Source: Caulobacter sp. UNC358MFTsu5.1
GTDB lineage: Bacteria; Pseudomonadota; Alphaproteobacteria; Caulobacterales; Caulobacteraceae
Assembly (NCBI RefSeq): GCF_000712075.1
Contig: NZ_JONW01000006.1
Coordinates: 434,001 to 498,000, forward strand
Length of the DNA stretch: 64,000 nucleotides
Direction: 5' to 3'
A program made the position numbers and the translations under genes. The notes under the pieces are model-generated. The model worked only from the letters and a program-made list of their open reading frames with translations, ran no database searches and was not told the DNA's origin. Positions 33,198-41,363 of the stretch are shown in pieces. Within the stretch, counting starts at the first letter, position 1. Every line of letters begins with the position of its first letter.

Positions 33198-34027
33198 CAG
33201 GCGGCGGCAGGCTCCGGTATCGGGGGCTCGAGAGTGAGCGCCCGCGCCCGGTCGATCACCGACCAGGACCTAAGCTTTGACCATTCCAGTATTTCGAGCC
33301 GTCCGTCCAGATGCTCCACGAGCGCGGTGCAGCTTTCCACCCAATCGCCGTCGTTCACGTAGAGCACGCCGTCGATCTCGCGCATCTCGGCCTTGTGGAT
33401 GTGGCCGCAGATGACGCCGTCCACGCCGCGCCGCCGGGCTTCGTCCGCCACGGCGGCCTCGAAATTCTCGATGAACTGCAGGGCGTTCTTCACCTTGACC
33501 TTCAGGAAGGCCGACAGGCTCCAGTAGCCGAAGCCCAGCCGGCGGCGGGCGCGGTTGAGCAGGGTGTTGAGCATCAGGATGGTCCGGTACGACCAGTCGC
33601 CCAGGAAGGCCAGCCACTTGGCGTGCTGCACCACCCCGTCGAACTCGTCGCCGTGCACCACCAGGTAGCGCTTGCCGTCGGCGGCCTCGTGGATCACGTC
33701 GCGGGCCACCACCACCCCGCCGAAGTGCACGCCGCAGAAGTCGCGGACCCGGTCGTCGTGGTTGCCGGGGACGTAGATCACCTCGACGCCTTTACGGGCC
33801 AGGCGCAGGATCTTCTGGACCACGTCGTTGTGGCTCTGGGGCCAGTACCAGCCGCTGCGCAGCTTCCAGCCGTCGATGATGTCGCCCACCAGGAACAGCT
33901 TGTCGCATTCGACGTGGCGGATGAAGTCCAGCAGCAGCTCGGCCTGGCAGCCGCGGGTGCCCAGGTGGATGTCGCTGATGAAGACCGAGCGGTAGCGGCG
34001 GATCTCGATGTCGGTGTCGGTGACCAT
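33197..34027 (-). CDS. LpxH-like UDP-2,3-diacylglucosamine diphosphatase family phosphoesterase
   Basis: 276 residues of calcineurin-like phosphoesterase. Metal-site motifs in order: FISDIHLGTRG, VGDIIDGW, PGNHDDRV, VHGDEFDGV and ICGHIHKAEM. These match the LpxH-like group annotated as UDP-2,3-diacylglucosamine diphosphatase. Caulobacter is known to use the unrelated LpxI for that lipid A step, so this may act on another lipid pyrophosphate. The coupled glycosyltransferase gene suggests a shared glycolipid pathway (inference). Confidence 0.8.
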   Translation of the reverse strand: MVTDTDIEIRRYRSVFISDIHLGTRGCQAELLLDFIRHVECDKLFLVGDIIDGWKLRSGWYWPQSHNDVVQKILRLARKGVEVIYVPGNHDDRVRDFCGVHFGGVVVARDVIHEAADGKRYLVVHGDEFDGVVQHAKWLAFLGDWSYRTILMLNTLLNRARRRLGFGYWSLSAFLKVKVKNALQFIENFEAAVADEARRRGVDGVICGHIHKAEMREIDGVLYVNDGDWVESCTALVEHLDGRLEILEWSKLRSWSVIDRARALTLEPPIPEPAAA

Positions 34028-34224
34028 GTGCCCCTCCAGCGGTTCAGGTCGGCGTTCGGCCTCCGGTCCCCCCGGACCAGCCGTGCCCCGATCGTCCTTG
34101 GGGCCATGAGCCGGCGATTAAGCTGATTGCATGTCGCTTTCGTGAAACGGCGATCAGCACACGGCGCGACGCTGCGTCGCACAAGCGCCCGAAATTTCAC
34201 CATTGGATAAATCTTGTTGGACAA

Positions 34225-34263
34225 GGCAAAGCTTTGCCAGCCCAATGCTGTTGCAGCGCAACA
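34225..34263. promoter_or_regulatory. Two palindromes upstream of the TetR gene
   Basis: GGCAAAGCTTTGCC (34225-34238) is a perfect 14-bp palindrome. TGTTGC-AGC-GCAACA (34249-34263) is a perfect inverted repeat 24 bases before the start codon, well placed for autorepression. A near copy of the second lies upstream of ccr. Confidence 0.55.
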
Positions 34264-34286
34264 TCGCTTTCACTAGATCAAGGGTC

Positions 34287-34916
34287 ATGGACGCCGCTCG
34301 CCTCGCCAAGGACACGCCCAAGTCGCTGAAGACCCGGGCGCGCATTCTCGACCAGGCGATGCGTCTGATCGCCGAGATCGGCTACCACGCCGCGACCAAT
34401 CCGGTGATCGCCGACGCCGCCGGCCTGACGCGCGGGGCGATGCTCTACCACTTCCCCACCCGCGAGGCCCTGGTCGAGGCGGCCGTGGCCCACGTCCAGG
34501 CCGAGCGCTCGGCCCTGTTCCGCGCCGCCGCCGACACCCTGCCCCAGGGCGGCGACGTCACCGAGCACGCGATCGACAGCTACTGGGACCTCTTGCACAC
34601 CGTGCCGTTCCTGGCCTTCGCCGAGCTGGAGGCCGCCGGCCGCACCGACCCCGCCGTCCAGGCCCTGCTGGCCCCGGCCCAGGCCGAGTTCGACCGCGCC
34701 CAGGCGGGCGACCATTTCCTGAAGATCCTCCACGCGGGGGCGGGGCCGAGGTTCCAGGCCTCGCGGGATTTGGCGCGGTTCATGCTGGAGGGCCTGGCCC
34801 GGGCGTCGCTGACCTACGACAACGACGGCCGCCGCGAGCGCCTGCTGATGCTGATCAAGCGGGCCACGCACATGCTGAACCGCAAGGGGGACGTGCAGGA
34901 TCTGTGGCCGGACTGA
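34287..34916 (+). CDS. TetR/AcrR-family transcriptional regulator
   Basis: 209 residues. The N-terminal helix-turn-helix is TRARILDQAMRLIAEIGYHAATNPVIADAAGLTRGAMLYHFPTREALVEAAV, typical of TetR. The ligand-binding C-domain has no recognised specificity. The ATG at 34287 was chosen because the preceding frame covers the palindromic operator candidates. It diverges from the phosphoesterase gene, so it may regulate itself, that operon, or ccr through the shared palindrome. Confidence 0.85.
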   Translation: MDAARLAKDTPKSLKTRARILDQAMRLIAEIGYHAATNPVIADAAGLTRGAMLYHFPTREALVEAAVAHVQAERSALFRAAADTLPQGGDVTEHAIDSYWDLLHTVPFLAFAELEAAGRTDPAVQALLAPAQAEFDRAQAGDHFLKILHAGAGPRFQASRDLARFMLEGLARASLTYDNDGRRERLLMLIKRATHMLNRKGDVQDLWPD

Positions 34917-35045
34917 GGGGGGTGGTGGGGTTGGCTTTCGTCCCATGGCCGACCTTCACTTTATTGGCTATGGGTTGACGACGAAGCCTCCGCGCGGCCG
35001 ACCGAAAGCTGTTCCCCGATTTTGAATTTCCGCGAGAACGAGGGG

Positions 35046-35906
35046 TCAGTTTTTTCCGCCCCGCTTCCTTTTCTTTTTCAGATTGAACTCGAACTCGACG
35101 ACCTGACCTTGCGGGTCGGTGACCGACATTCCCTGATATCGGTTGAAGTACGTCGCCATCGACTCAACGAGTGTCTTCATGCTCTCAAAGCAGGCTTGGA
35201 CAAGCTCCTCGCAAATCTCGTTCATGGTGATCACGAAGCCGTCGAGCATCCCGTATTCCGCCCGAATACGCTCTTTCAACTCGATCGGAACAGATACGGT
35301 CGAAACGCCGTTCTCAACCCTCTCGACCGTCATCATCCGCTGAATCTCTTCTATCTTGGCGCGATACGCGGTCATAGTTTGAAGTACAGAGCGATACCTT
35401 CTTTCAATCATCGGAACGCGACTTATTAACTTATACCCCGCTACACGTCTCAAAGCCGCCATTTCATCTTGCGTGAATATCACTTCATCAGGAATATTGG
35501 CATAAGCTTGAACGTGAAGGGCAATGAATTCAGCGTTGGAAGCTCGCGCGCGGTCAGAGCCGTCCTTGAAGTGTTCAACGAATCCATGTGCGAATTCGTA
35601 GACAGCCGCAATTTTTGCATGAACTTCGACGCAATGGTCATCAGCCTTTTGCCGTTCTTCTCGCTCCTTTTGAGAATTTGTAAGCCACAAGGTGAGAACC
35701 ACGGCGGCGAGCGTCGAAATGGCACCGATGCCGCCGGACACTAGATCGCCCGTGAAGTCGGATTTCTCTTCCGGCATCTTGGCGACGACAACGGTCAAGG
35801 GCTGCTGGGCTATGGCCGGCGTGACTCCCGTCTGCAACGGAACAGCCGGGGGCGGCGCCGTGCTCGCGGACACGGGTGCTGCGGTTACAGGTTTCGGTAT
35901 GCTCAT
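35046..35906 (-). CDS. Low-GC hypothetical membrane protein
   Basis: 286 residues, family not recognised. A Pro/Ala-rich N-terminus (residues 1-50) is followed by one membrane helix (about 55-75, LVSGGIGAISTLAAVVLTLWL), a charged linker (TNSQKEREERQKADDH) and a long helical domain, ending in a basic tail (KKKRKRGG). Codon use differs sharply from the rest of the window: AT-rich codons such as ATA, TTA and AGT are common, which suggests recent transfer. No neighbour shares its composition. An MCP- or toxin-like role cannot be assigned. Confidence 0.65.
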   Translation of the reverse strand: MSIPKPVTAAPVSASTAPPPAVPLQTGVTPAIAQQPLTVVVAKMPEEKSDFTGDLVSGGIGAISTLAAVVLTLWLTNSQKEREERQKADDHCVEVHAKIAAVYEFAHGFVEHFKDGSDRARASNAEFIALHVQAYANIPDEVIFTQDEMAALRRVAGYKLISRVPMIERRYRSVLQTMTAYRAKIEEIQRMMTVERVENGVSTVSVPIELKERIRAEYGMLDGFVITMNEICEELVQACFESMKTLVESMATYFNRYQGMSVTDPQGQVVEFEFNLKKKRKRGGKN

Positions 35907-36070
35907 GGTAGCAAGCTAAACCATAAGCCGTGGCCCGCAACCTGCCCCCAACAAATTCGGGAAGCCAATGGGCCAGCCCGATGCAGTTCAATGTCCGCCT
36001 TGGGCGTCGCACAAACTTCCGGAACCTCCCCTCAGCAGAGATCACCGTCCCTTCATCCGCCTCGGCGGAT

Positions 36071-36225
36071 GAGGCCTCACCTTAAACCCTTGGTGGATCG
36101 GAGCTCTGGCGTCTGGCCGTGTCAAGGACGGCGCGTCGCGCCGCCGCGACGCGGCCGCCAGGGGCGGTCCTTGACACGGCCAGACGCCAGAGCAGGCTCG
36201 CCTCCAAGGGTCTAAGGCGAGGCCT
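36071..36225. repeat. Large imperfect palindrome (MITE-like)
   Basis: Two arms of about 59 bases (36071-36129 and 36167-36225) are complementary over the outer part (GAGGCCTC-CCTTA-ACCCTTGG, two differences) and perfectly over the inner 27 (36103-36129 with 36167-36193). The centre contains nested GCGTCGCG/CGCGACGC palindromes. No ORF inside is convincing. Confidence 0.8.
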
Positions 36226-36260
36226 CGCCGCTGCGGGCGGGGTTTTGACGCCACCCACGC

Positions 36261-36400
36261 CCGTCATCCTCGGACTTGTTCCGAGGACCCCTCTGTCGGC
36301 GGGTTTGCCGGTTGAGGGGAGACCGCGGCCTCACCGCTCCACGGATCACCCTTCTTCGCGGCTGAAGCAGGGGTCCTCGGAACAAGTCCGAGGATGACGG
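36261..36400. repeat. Palindromic repeat, family C (copy 2)
   Basis: The ends CCGTCATCCTCGGACTTGTT and its complement enclose an interior matching the copy at 20367-20507 in inverted orientation. It lies just downstream of arr. Confidence 0.87.
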
Positions 36401-36448
36401 ACGTGGGGGGAGCGGGAAGAGGGCGGACGGAGCGTGAGGGGAAGCCCC

Positions 36449-36865
36449 CTAATCCTCGATGACCTCCTCGCCCTGCGCCTTCAGCCGCGCCAGGCCGGCC
36501 TTCATCGTCTCCAACTGCTCCGCCGAGTGCCCCGTCCAGCCCGTGACCTCGCCGAGGATCCGCAGCGGGTCGCGCGTGCGGAAGGACTGGCTCGGATTGC
36601 CGGGGAACTTCTTGTCGGTGAGGTTGGGGTCGTTCTCCAGCGGGCCGGTCGGCTCGACCACGTAGATGCGGCCCGGCGCGTCGCCCTGGGCCAGTTCCGC
36701 GCCCCAGGCGGCCGCGTCCAGGGTGGCGCTGACATAGGCGAAGGCCGCGGGCTGGCGCCGGCCGAAGTTGGAGGCGTGGCCGGGGGCGATCAGGTCGTGG
36801 CCCTTCAGGTCGGCCTTGGTGCCGTGGAAGAAAGCCTGGACGAACGGGGTGGCTGCGGTGGTCAT
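36449..36865 (-). CDS. arr: NAD+-rifampin ADP-ribosyltransferase
   Basis: 138 residues, the normal length for Arr. The catalytic set is present at the expected spacing: His 14 (FFHGTK), Tyr 44 (FAYVSA) and Asp 79 (ENDPNL), matching His 19, Tyr 49 and Asp 84 of Mycobacterium smegmatis Arr. WGAELA, IYVVEPTGPLENDPNLTDKKFPGNP and the terminal EEVIED are family-typical. It transfers ADP-ribose from NAD+ to rifamycins and so confers resistance. The ATG at 36865 gives family length. No integron or transposase is next to it. Confidence 0.93.
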   Translation of the reverse strand: MTTAATPFVQAFFHGTKADLKGHDLIAPGHASNFGRRQPAAFAYVSATLDAAAWGAELAQGDAPGRIYVVEPTGPLENDPNLTDKKFPGNPSQSFRTRDPLRILGEVTGWTGHSAEQLETMKAGLARLKAQGEEVIED

Positions 36866-36992
36866 CGATCGGGGCCCTTCTGAGATCGGGAACGGAGGTT
36901 CCCGCCAGGGCGCCACAGACTGCGCATAAATCGCCGGCCGCCAATTCTTGAACTTGGGTTTTTCAGCCCCAGATCAGTACCAGGCGAGGCGC

Positions 36993-37370
36993 TCACGGCC
37001 GTCCGCGCCGTCCCCCCTTCAGCTTCTCCAGCGCCCGGCGCGTATGCTCGGCTTGAGCCGCCATTGGGGCCGCCACCGGCGCCAGGGCGGCGTTCAGCGG
37101 TTCCAGCGACAGGTCGGCGGTCGCCTTCACGGCCTTGGCCGGCGTCGTTCGCGGCGTCGGTTCCAGCAGGGCCACCTTGCGGCCCATGACGGCGATCGCG
37201 CCGATGGCCTTGGCCCGGTCGAGGGCCTCGCGGATCTCGGCGGGATCGACGCTGCGTTCGATGATGGCCCAGGCGGCGTCCAGCGCGTCCATGAGCTTGG
37301 TCTGCAGGGCCTGGCGCCAGGCGATGGCCGGGGACAGGGGCGGAGCGGGGGTGTGTTGGGTCTGGTTCAT
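36993..37370 (-). CDS. Hypothetical 125-residue protein
   Basis: 125 residues, mainly helical (AIAWRQALQTKLMDALDAAWAIIERSVDPAEIREALDRAKAIGAIAVMGRKVALLE), ending KLKGGRRGRP. Reminiscent of small proteins of unknown function in alphaproteobacteria but not assigned. It lies 127 bases upstream of arr on the same strand. The start at MNQTQHT was chosen because upstream sequence continues into a palindromic repeat. Confidence 0.55.
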   Translation of the reverse strand: MNQTQHTPAPPLSPAIAWRQALQTKLMDALDAAWAIIERSVDPAEIREALDRAKAIGAIAVMGRKVALLEPTPRTTPAKAVKATADLSLEPLNAALAPVAAPMAAQAEHTRRALEKLKGGRRGRP

Positions 37371-37477
37371 GCCGATAGGATGCGCCCGCCCCGGAGGGTG
37401 AGGATCGGAAACGTGCGTTTTCGTGTAGCGCGTTGATTTCGTTGAGGGCGGGTTTGGAATTTGTGGGGATAGAGCTC

Positions 37478-37573
37478 GGGGACATGCACTTGTGCGTGTC
37501 CCCATCGTGGGCGCGGCGGTTCTCGTTCTGACCCTCGAGCACCCGTTGGGGACACGCGCAAGCGCATGTCCCC
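37478..37573. repeat. Palindromic repeat, family A variant
   Basis: The arms GGGGACATGC...GTGTCCCCA at 37478-37504 and 37547-37573 are like family A but the inner bases differ (ACTTGTG on one side, GCTTGCG on the other), and the loop is 42 bases with its own sequence. A diverged member. Confidence 0.7.
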
Positions 37574-37627
37574 GGCCCGCGCGGGACTCCGCCTTCAGTC
37601 CCCGACCCCTGTGGATAACTTCCGCGC

Positions 37628-38731
37628 CTACGCCTTCAGCGCCTTGGGCAGCACCTGGGCGAAATAGTCCAGCTCGGCCGGGCTGGCCGTGCCCACGCGG
37701 ATCCAGGTGGGGTGGCGGGGGCTGTCGAACACCCGCACCTCGACGCCCAGGCCGGCCAGGGTCTTCTGGAACGCCAGGTTCGGCCGGCCGCAGTCCACGA
37801 ACACGTAGGTGCCGTGCGAGGGCAGCCAGGTCAGGCCGTTGGCGCGGCAGATCGCGTAGATCTTCTCGCGGCAGCCCTCCAGATAGGCCTTGGTCCCGGC
37901 CAGGTAGGCGGGGTCGCCGTAGCAGGCCAGGGCGGCGGCCAGGCCGGGGCGGCCCTTGTGGGTGGGGATCAGGCCTTTCAGCTGCTTGATCCGCTCCGGC
38001 TGGGCGATCACGAAGCCGACGCGCAGGCCGGCCATGCCGTAGACCTTGGAGAAGGTGCGAGCCACGACCACGTCGTGGCCGCCGCGCACCAGATCGACCA
38101 TCGAGCACCGGACCGGATCGGGGCTGATCTCGATATAGGCCTCGTCGACGATCACCGGGCAGGTCCTGGCGGTCTCGACGCAGAAGGCGCGCAAGCGCTC
38201 CGGGTCCAGCAGCAGGCCGGTCGGGTTGTTGGGATTGCAGACGTAGACGGCCCCGGCCCCGGCCTTCCTCGCGCCCAGGGCGGCGAGGTCGATCTGGTTG
38301 TCGGCCGCCAGCGGGACCCAGTCCAGTTTCGCGCCCTGGCGCTCGGCGTAGAGCAGGGGCGTGGCATAGCTGGGCTGGGGCGAGACGATCGGGCCCGCCT
38401 TGGCGAACGCCGTCGACAGCAGCGACAGGGCCTCCAGCGAGCCGTTGCACAGGCCCACCTGGTCGGGCGAGACGCCTTCCCGTTTCGCGATGGCGGCGAC
38501 CAGCGGCGGCTCCAGCTCCCAGGCGTAGTAGGCGGCCTCCTCGACGGCCTTAAGCGCCGCCTTCCTGGCCGCGGGGCTGGGGCCGTAGGGGTTCTCGGTG
38601 ACGCCCAGATGGGCGCGGATGGCGGGCGGGGCGGTCGGATCGACCGAGGTCTCGGCGGCGGCGGCCAACAGGGGAGCCAGCGCCGTTCCGCCGGTCAGGA
38701 CCGCCAATGCGCTTCGCCGCGTCGTGTCCAT
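37628..38731 (-). CDS. Exported HisC-like PLP aminotransferase
   Basis: 367 residues. A twin-arginine-like leader (MDTTRRSALAVLTGGTALAPLLAAAAE) precedes a class I/II aminotransferase: GVTENPYGPSPAAR, VYVCNPNNPTGLLL, IVDEAYIEI and the PLP lysine in ARTFSKVYGMAGLRVGF, with the terminal arginine in WIRVGTA. This is the histidinol-phosphate aminotransferase subgroup. Export of a PLP enzyme is unusual and implies folding with cofactor before Tat transport. The substrate is unknown. The divergent Lrp gene is close, so regulation by it is possible. Confidence 0.8.
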   Translation of the reverse strand: MDTTRRSALAVLTGGTALAPLLAAAAETSVDPTAPPAIRAHLGVTENPYGPSPAARKAALKAVEEAAYYAWELEPPLVAAIAKREGVSPDQVGLCNGSLEALSLLSTAFAKAGPIVSPQPSYATPLLYAERQGAKLDWVPLAADNQIDLAALGARKAGAGAVYVCNPNNPTGLLLDPERLRAFCVETARTCPVIVDEAYIEISPDPVRCSMVDLVRGGHDVVVARTFSKVYGMAGLRVGFVIAQPERIKQLKGLIPTHKGRPGLAAALACYGDPAYLAGTKAYLEGCREKIYAICRANGLTWLPSHGTYVFVDCGRPNLAFQKTLAGLGVEVRVFDSPRHPTWIRVGTASPAELDYFAQVLPKALKA

Positions 38732-38751
38732 CTCTCGATCCCAATACTTGT

Positions 38752-38790
38752 TGTCATCCCGGACAAGCGCTGCGCGCTTTCCGGGATGAC
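38752..38790. repeat. Short palindromic repeat, family B core
   Basis: TTGTCATCCCGGACAAGCGC at one end and CGCTTTCCGGGATGACAA at the other. These are the outer parts of family B without its interior. Confidence 0.75.
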
Positions 38791-38835
38791 AAAGTTGAAG
38801 CGCGGAAGGCAATCGAGCAGCGGACCGTGACAGGA

Positions 38836-39303
38836 TCAACCGCTCTGGATCGGCAGGGCCGTCGTGAACTTGATCTGCTCCATCGCGAAGCTGGACGAGA
38901 CGTCGGTGAGCGGCGCGGTGGCGATCAGGCGGCGGTAGAAGCGGTCGTAGGCGGCGATGTCGCGGACCACGACCTTGAGCAGGTAGTCGACGTCGCCGCT
39001 CATCCGATAGAACTCCACCACCTCGGGCAGGGCCTTGGCGCCGGCGGCGAAGCTCGACAACCATTCTTCGTCGTGGCGGCCGGTCTTGACCGCGACGAAC
39101 ACGGTCAGGGGCAGGTCCAGGGCGTCGCGGTCGATCAGGGCGACCCGGGCGGTGATCACGCCGGAATCCTGCAGCCGCTTGACCCGTTTCCAGCACGGCG
39201 TCTGCGACAGGCCCACCCGTTCGGCCAGTTCGGCGATGGGCACGGTGGCGTCCTGCTGCAGGATGGCCAGCAGGCGGCGGTCGATCTGGTCCAGCGGGAT
39301 CAT
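38836..39303 (-). CDS. Lrp/AsnC-family transcriptional regulator
   Basis: 155 residues. An N-terminal helix-turn-helix (IDRRLLAILQQDATVPIAELAERVGLSQTPCWKRVKRLQDSGVI) and a C-terminal RAM ligand domain (EVVEFYRMSGDVDYLLKVVVRD). Regulators of this type usually respond to an amino acid. The start at MIPLDQIDR was chosen by family alignment. It lies upstream of the exported aminotransferase on the same strand, about 100 bases apart, and may control it or the APC permease. Confidence 0.88.
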   Translation of the reverse strand: MIPLDQIDRRLLAILQQDATVPIAELAERVGLSQTPCWKRVKRLQDSGVITARVALIDRDALDLPLTVFVAVKTGRHDEEWLSSFAAGAKALPEVVEFYRMSGDVDYLLKVVVRDIAAYDRFYRRLIATAPLTDVSSSFAMEQIKFTTALPIQSG

Positions 39304-39429
39304 TCTCTGTGCGGGCCTCGAAGGAGAATGGAATTCTCCTTGGTTACCGCGAAGCCGCAAGTTCGACCATGTCATTCTCGCGAACCAAGCCATCATGGAA
39401 CGGCGTTCCCCATAGCTGCGAAAAGCGCC

Positions 39430-39684
39430 ATGCTCGACCTCTTCACCCGCCACCCGCGTTCGGTCGACGAGACCTATGCCGAGCACATGGGCGTGGCCTG
39501 GAGCTTCGCCTTCCCGATGCTGCTGGGCGGCGCGGCCTGCTTCGTCCACGGGATCTTCCCGTTCCTGTTCGAGACCACCGGCAGCCGCTGCGTGAAGACG
39601 CTGTACACGCGCATCGCCAACCGGGGCCGCAAGTCGGCCGGAACCGAGGTCCCGAACTGGGCGGCGTTCGACGCGGTGATCTGA
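39430..39684 (+). CDS. DUF6356-like small membrane protein
   Basis: 84 residues: RHPRSVDETYAEHMGVAWSFAFPMLLGGAACFVHGIFPFLFETTGSRCVKTLY resembles the DUF6356 family, common in alphaproteobacteria. There is one membrane segment of about 22 residues. Function unknown. It is followed by a family A repeat. Confidence 0.7.
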   Translation: MLDLFTRHPRSVDETYAEHMGVAWSFAFPMLLGGAACFVHGIFPFLFETTGSRCVKTLYTRIANRGRKSAGTEVPNWAAFDAVI

Positions 39685-39695
39685 TCTGCCCTGAC

Positions 39696-39774
39696 GGGGA
39701 CATGCCCTTGCGGCGTGTCCCCAGCTTTCGCACCGAGCCAAGCGGTTGGGGACACGCCGCAAGGGCATGTCCCC
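39696..39774. repeat. Palindromic repeat, family A (copy 3)
   Basis: The arms are identical to those at 1030-1108 and the loop is identical to that of the copy at 24017-24095, in the same orientation, 15.7 kb away. Confidence 0.9.
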
Positions 39775-39891
39775 ACTTGTGAGCGGTCACCACACAAGCT
39801 TGTCAGAATCCGTCGTCGGCGGAGCAAATTCTCCCCCTTGGCGGCGGCGAGCCGCTGGCCCAAGGTCCGGCCCGAGAGTCGGGAGGACTGA

Positions 39892-41334
39892 ATGAGCTTC
39901 TGGAACCGCCGCAAGGCGATCGACACCGCCGGCGGCGACGCCGGCCACGCCCTGAAGAAGACCCTGAGCTGGTACCACCTGGTGGCCCTGGGCGTCGGGG
40001 CCGTCGTCGGCACCGGCATCTACACCCTGGTAGGCGACGGCGCCGGCATGGCCGGTCCCGGCGTGATGCTGTCGTTCCTGATCGCGGGCCTGGTCTGCGC
40101 CTGCGCGGCCCTGTGCTACGCCGAGCTGTCGACCATGATCCCGACCTCGGGCAGCGCCTACACCTACAGCTACGTGGCCATGGGCGAACCGGTCGCCTGG
40201 TTCGTGGGCTGGAGCCTGATCCTCGAATACACCCTGGTCTGCGCCGCCGTGGCGGTGGGCTGGTCCGATCACGCCGCCGGCCTGTTCCGCATGGCGGGCC
40301 TGCCGGAGTTCCTGCTGTTCGGCCCGCACCACACCTTCGCCGACGGCACCCACGGCCTGATCAACCTGCCGGCCGTGATCATCTCCATGGCCGTGGCCGG
40401 GCTGCTGTCGCTGGGCACCCGCGAGAGCGCGACCGTCAGCATGGTCCTGGTGGTGATCAAGATCTCGGCCCTGATCCTGTTCATCGCCCTGGCCCTGCCG
40501 GCCTTCAACGCCGGCCACTTCACGCCCTTCATGCCCAACGGCTTCGGCGCCCACACGCTTCCCGGCGCCGATGAGGCCAAGGTCGGGGTGATGGCCGCGG
40601 CCAGCGTGATCTTCTTCGCCTTCTACGGCTTCGACGCGGTCTCGACCGCCGCCGAGGAGACCAAGGATCCCAAGCGCGACCTGACGATCGGCATCGTCGG
40701 CTCGATGCTGGCCTGTTCGGTGATCTACATGGTGGTCGCGGCCGCCGCGATCGGCGCCTCGCCCACCGAGGTCTTCTCCAAGGTCGGCGCGCCGCTGGTC
40801 TTCATCCTGCAGAGCCTGGGTCATCCGGCCATGGCCCAGGTGGTGGCCCTGGCCGCCGTGGTCGCCCTGCCGACCGTCATCCTGGCTTTCATGTACGGTC
40901 AAAGCCGCATCTTCTTCGTGATGTCCCGCGACGGCCTGCTGCCCCCGGCCCTGTCGCGGGTGAACGCCAGGACCGGCACCCCGGTGATCATGACGCTGCT
41001 GACCGGCGTCCTGGCGGCGGGCATTTCGGGCCTGCTGTCGCTGAAGGAGATCGCCTCCCTGGCCAACGCCGGCACCCTGGCCGCCTTCATCGCCGTGGGC
41101 CTGTCGGTGATCATCCTGCGGGTGCGCGACCCGAGCCGTCCGCGGGTGTTCGCCACGCCGCTGTGGCAATTGGTGGCGCCCGGCGCCATCCTCGGCTGTC
41201 TCTACCTGTTCTACAGCCTGCCTTCGAAGACCCAGCGCTACTTCCTGTACGCCCATGTGATCGGGGCGGCCGTGTACTTCCTGTACGGGGTGCGACGCAG
41301 CGCCCTGGCGCGGGCCGAGGCCGGAAAGGTGTAG
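39892..41334 (+). CDS. APC-family cationic amino acid permease
   Basis: 480 residues with about 12 membrane helices. The first region shows the APC motif GVGAVVGTGIYTLVGDGAGMAGPG, and helix 6 has FFAFYGFDAVSTAAEETKDPKRDL, typical of the CAT (cationic amino acid transporter) group. It imports an amino acid with proton or by exchange. It begins with an ATG after AGTCGGGAGGAC. The next gene starts about 30 bases after the stop. Confidence 0.88.
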   Translation: MSFWNRRKAIDTAGGDAGHALKKTLSWYHLVALGVGAVVGTGIYTLVGDGAGMAGPGVMLSFLIAGLVCACAALCYAELSTMIPTSGSAYTYSYVAMGEPVAWFVGWSLILEYTLVCAAVAVGWSDHAAGLFRMAGLPEFLLFGPHHTFADGTHGLINLPAVIISMAVAGLLSLGTRESATVSMVLVVIKISALILFIALALPAFNAGHFTPFMPNGFGAHTLPGADEAKVGVMAAASVIFFAFYGFDAVSTAAEETKDPKRDLTIGIVGSMLACSVIYMVVAAAAIGASPTEVFSKVGAPLVFILQSLGHPAMAQVVALAAVVALPTVILAFMYGQSRIFFVMSRDGLLPPALSRVNARTGTPVIMTLLTGVLAAGISGLLSLKEIASLANAGTLAAFIAVGLSVIILRVRDPSRPRVFATPLWQLVAPGAILGCLYLFYSLPSKTQRYFLYAHVIGAAVYFLYGVRRSALARAEAGKV

Positions 41335-41363
41335 ACCTCTCGCGACGGTTCCTGGGGGTGATT

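Noticed and set aside
36993..38450. 485-codon minus-strand frame across the aminotransferase
   Set aside because: Its first 360 codons are a shifted frame of the aminotransferase and a repeat; only the last 125 codons look like a gene.
41163..41363. Earlier ATG start for the S8 protease inside the permease gene
   Set aside because: It would put about 67 unrelated residues before the lipoprotein signal; TTG/GTG starts with a Shine-Dalgarno sequence fit better.
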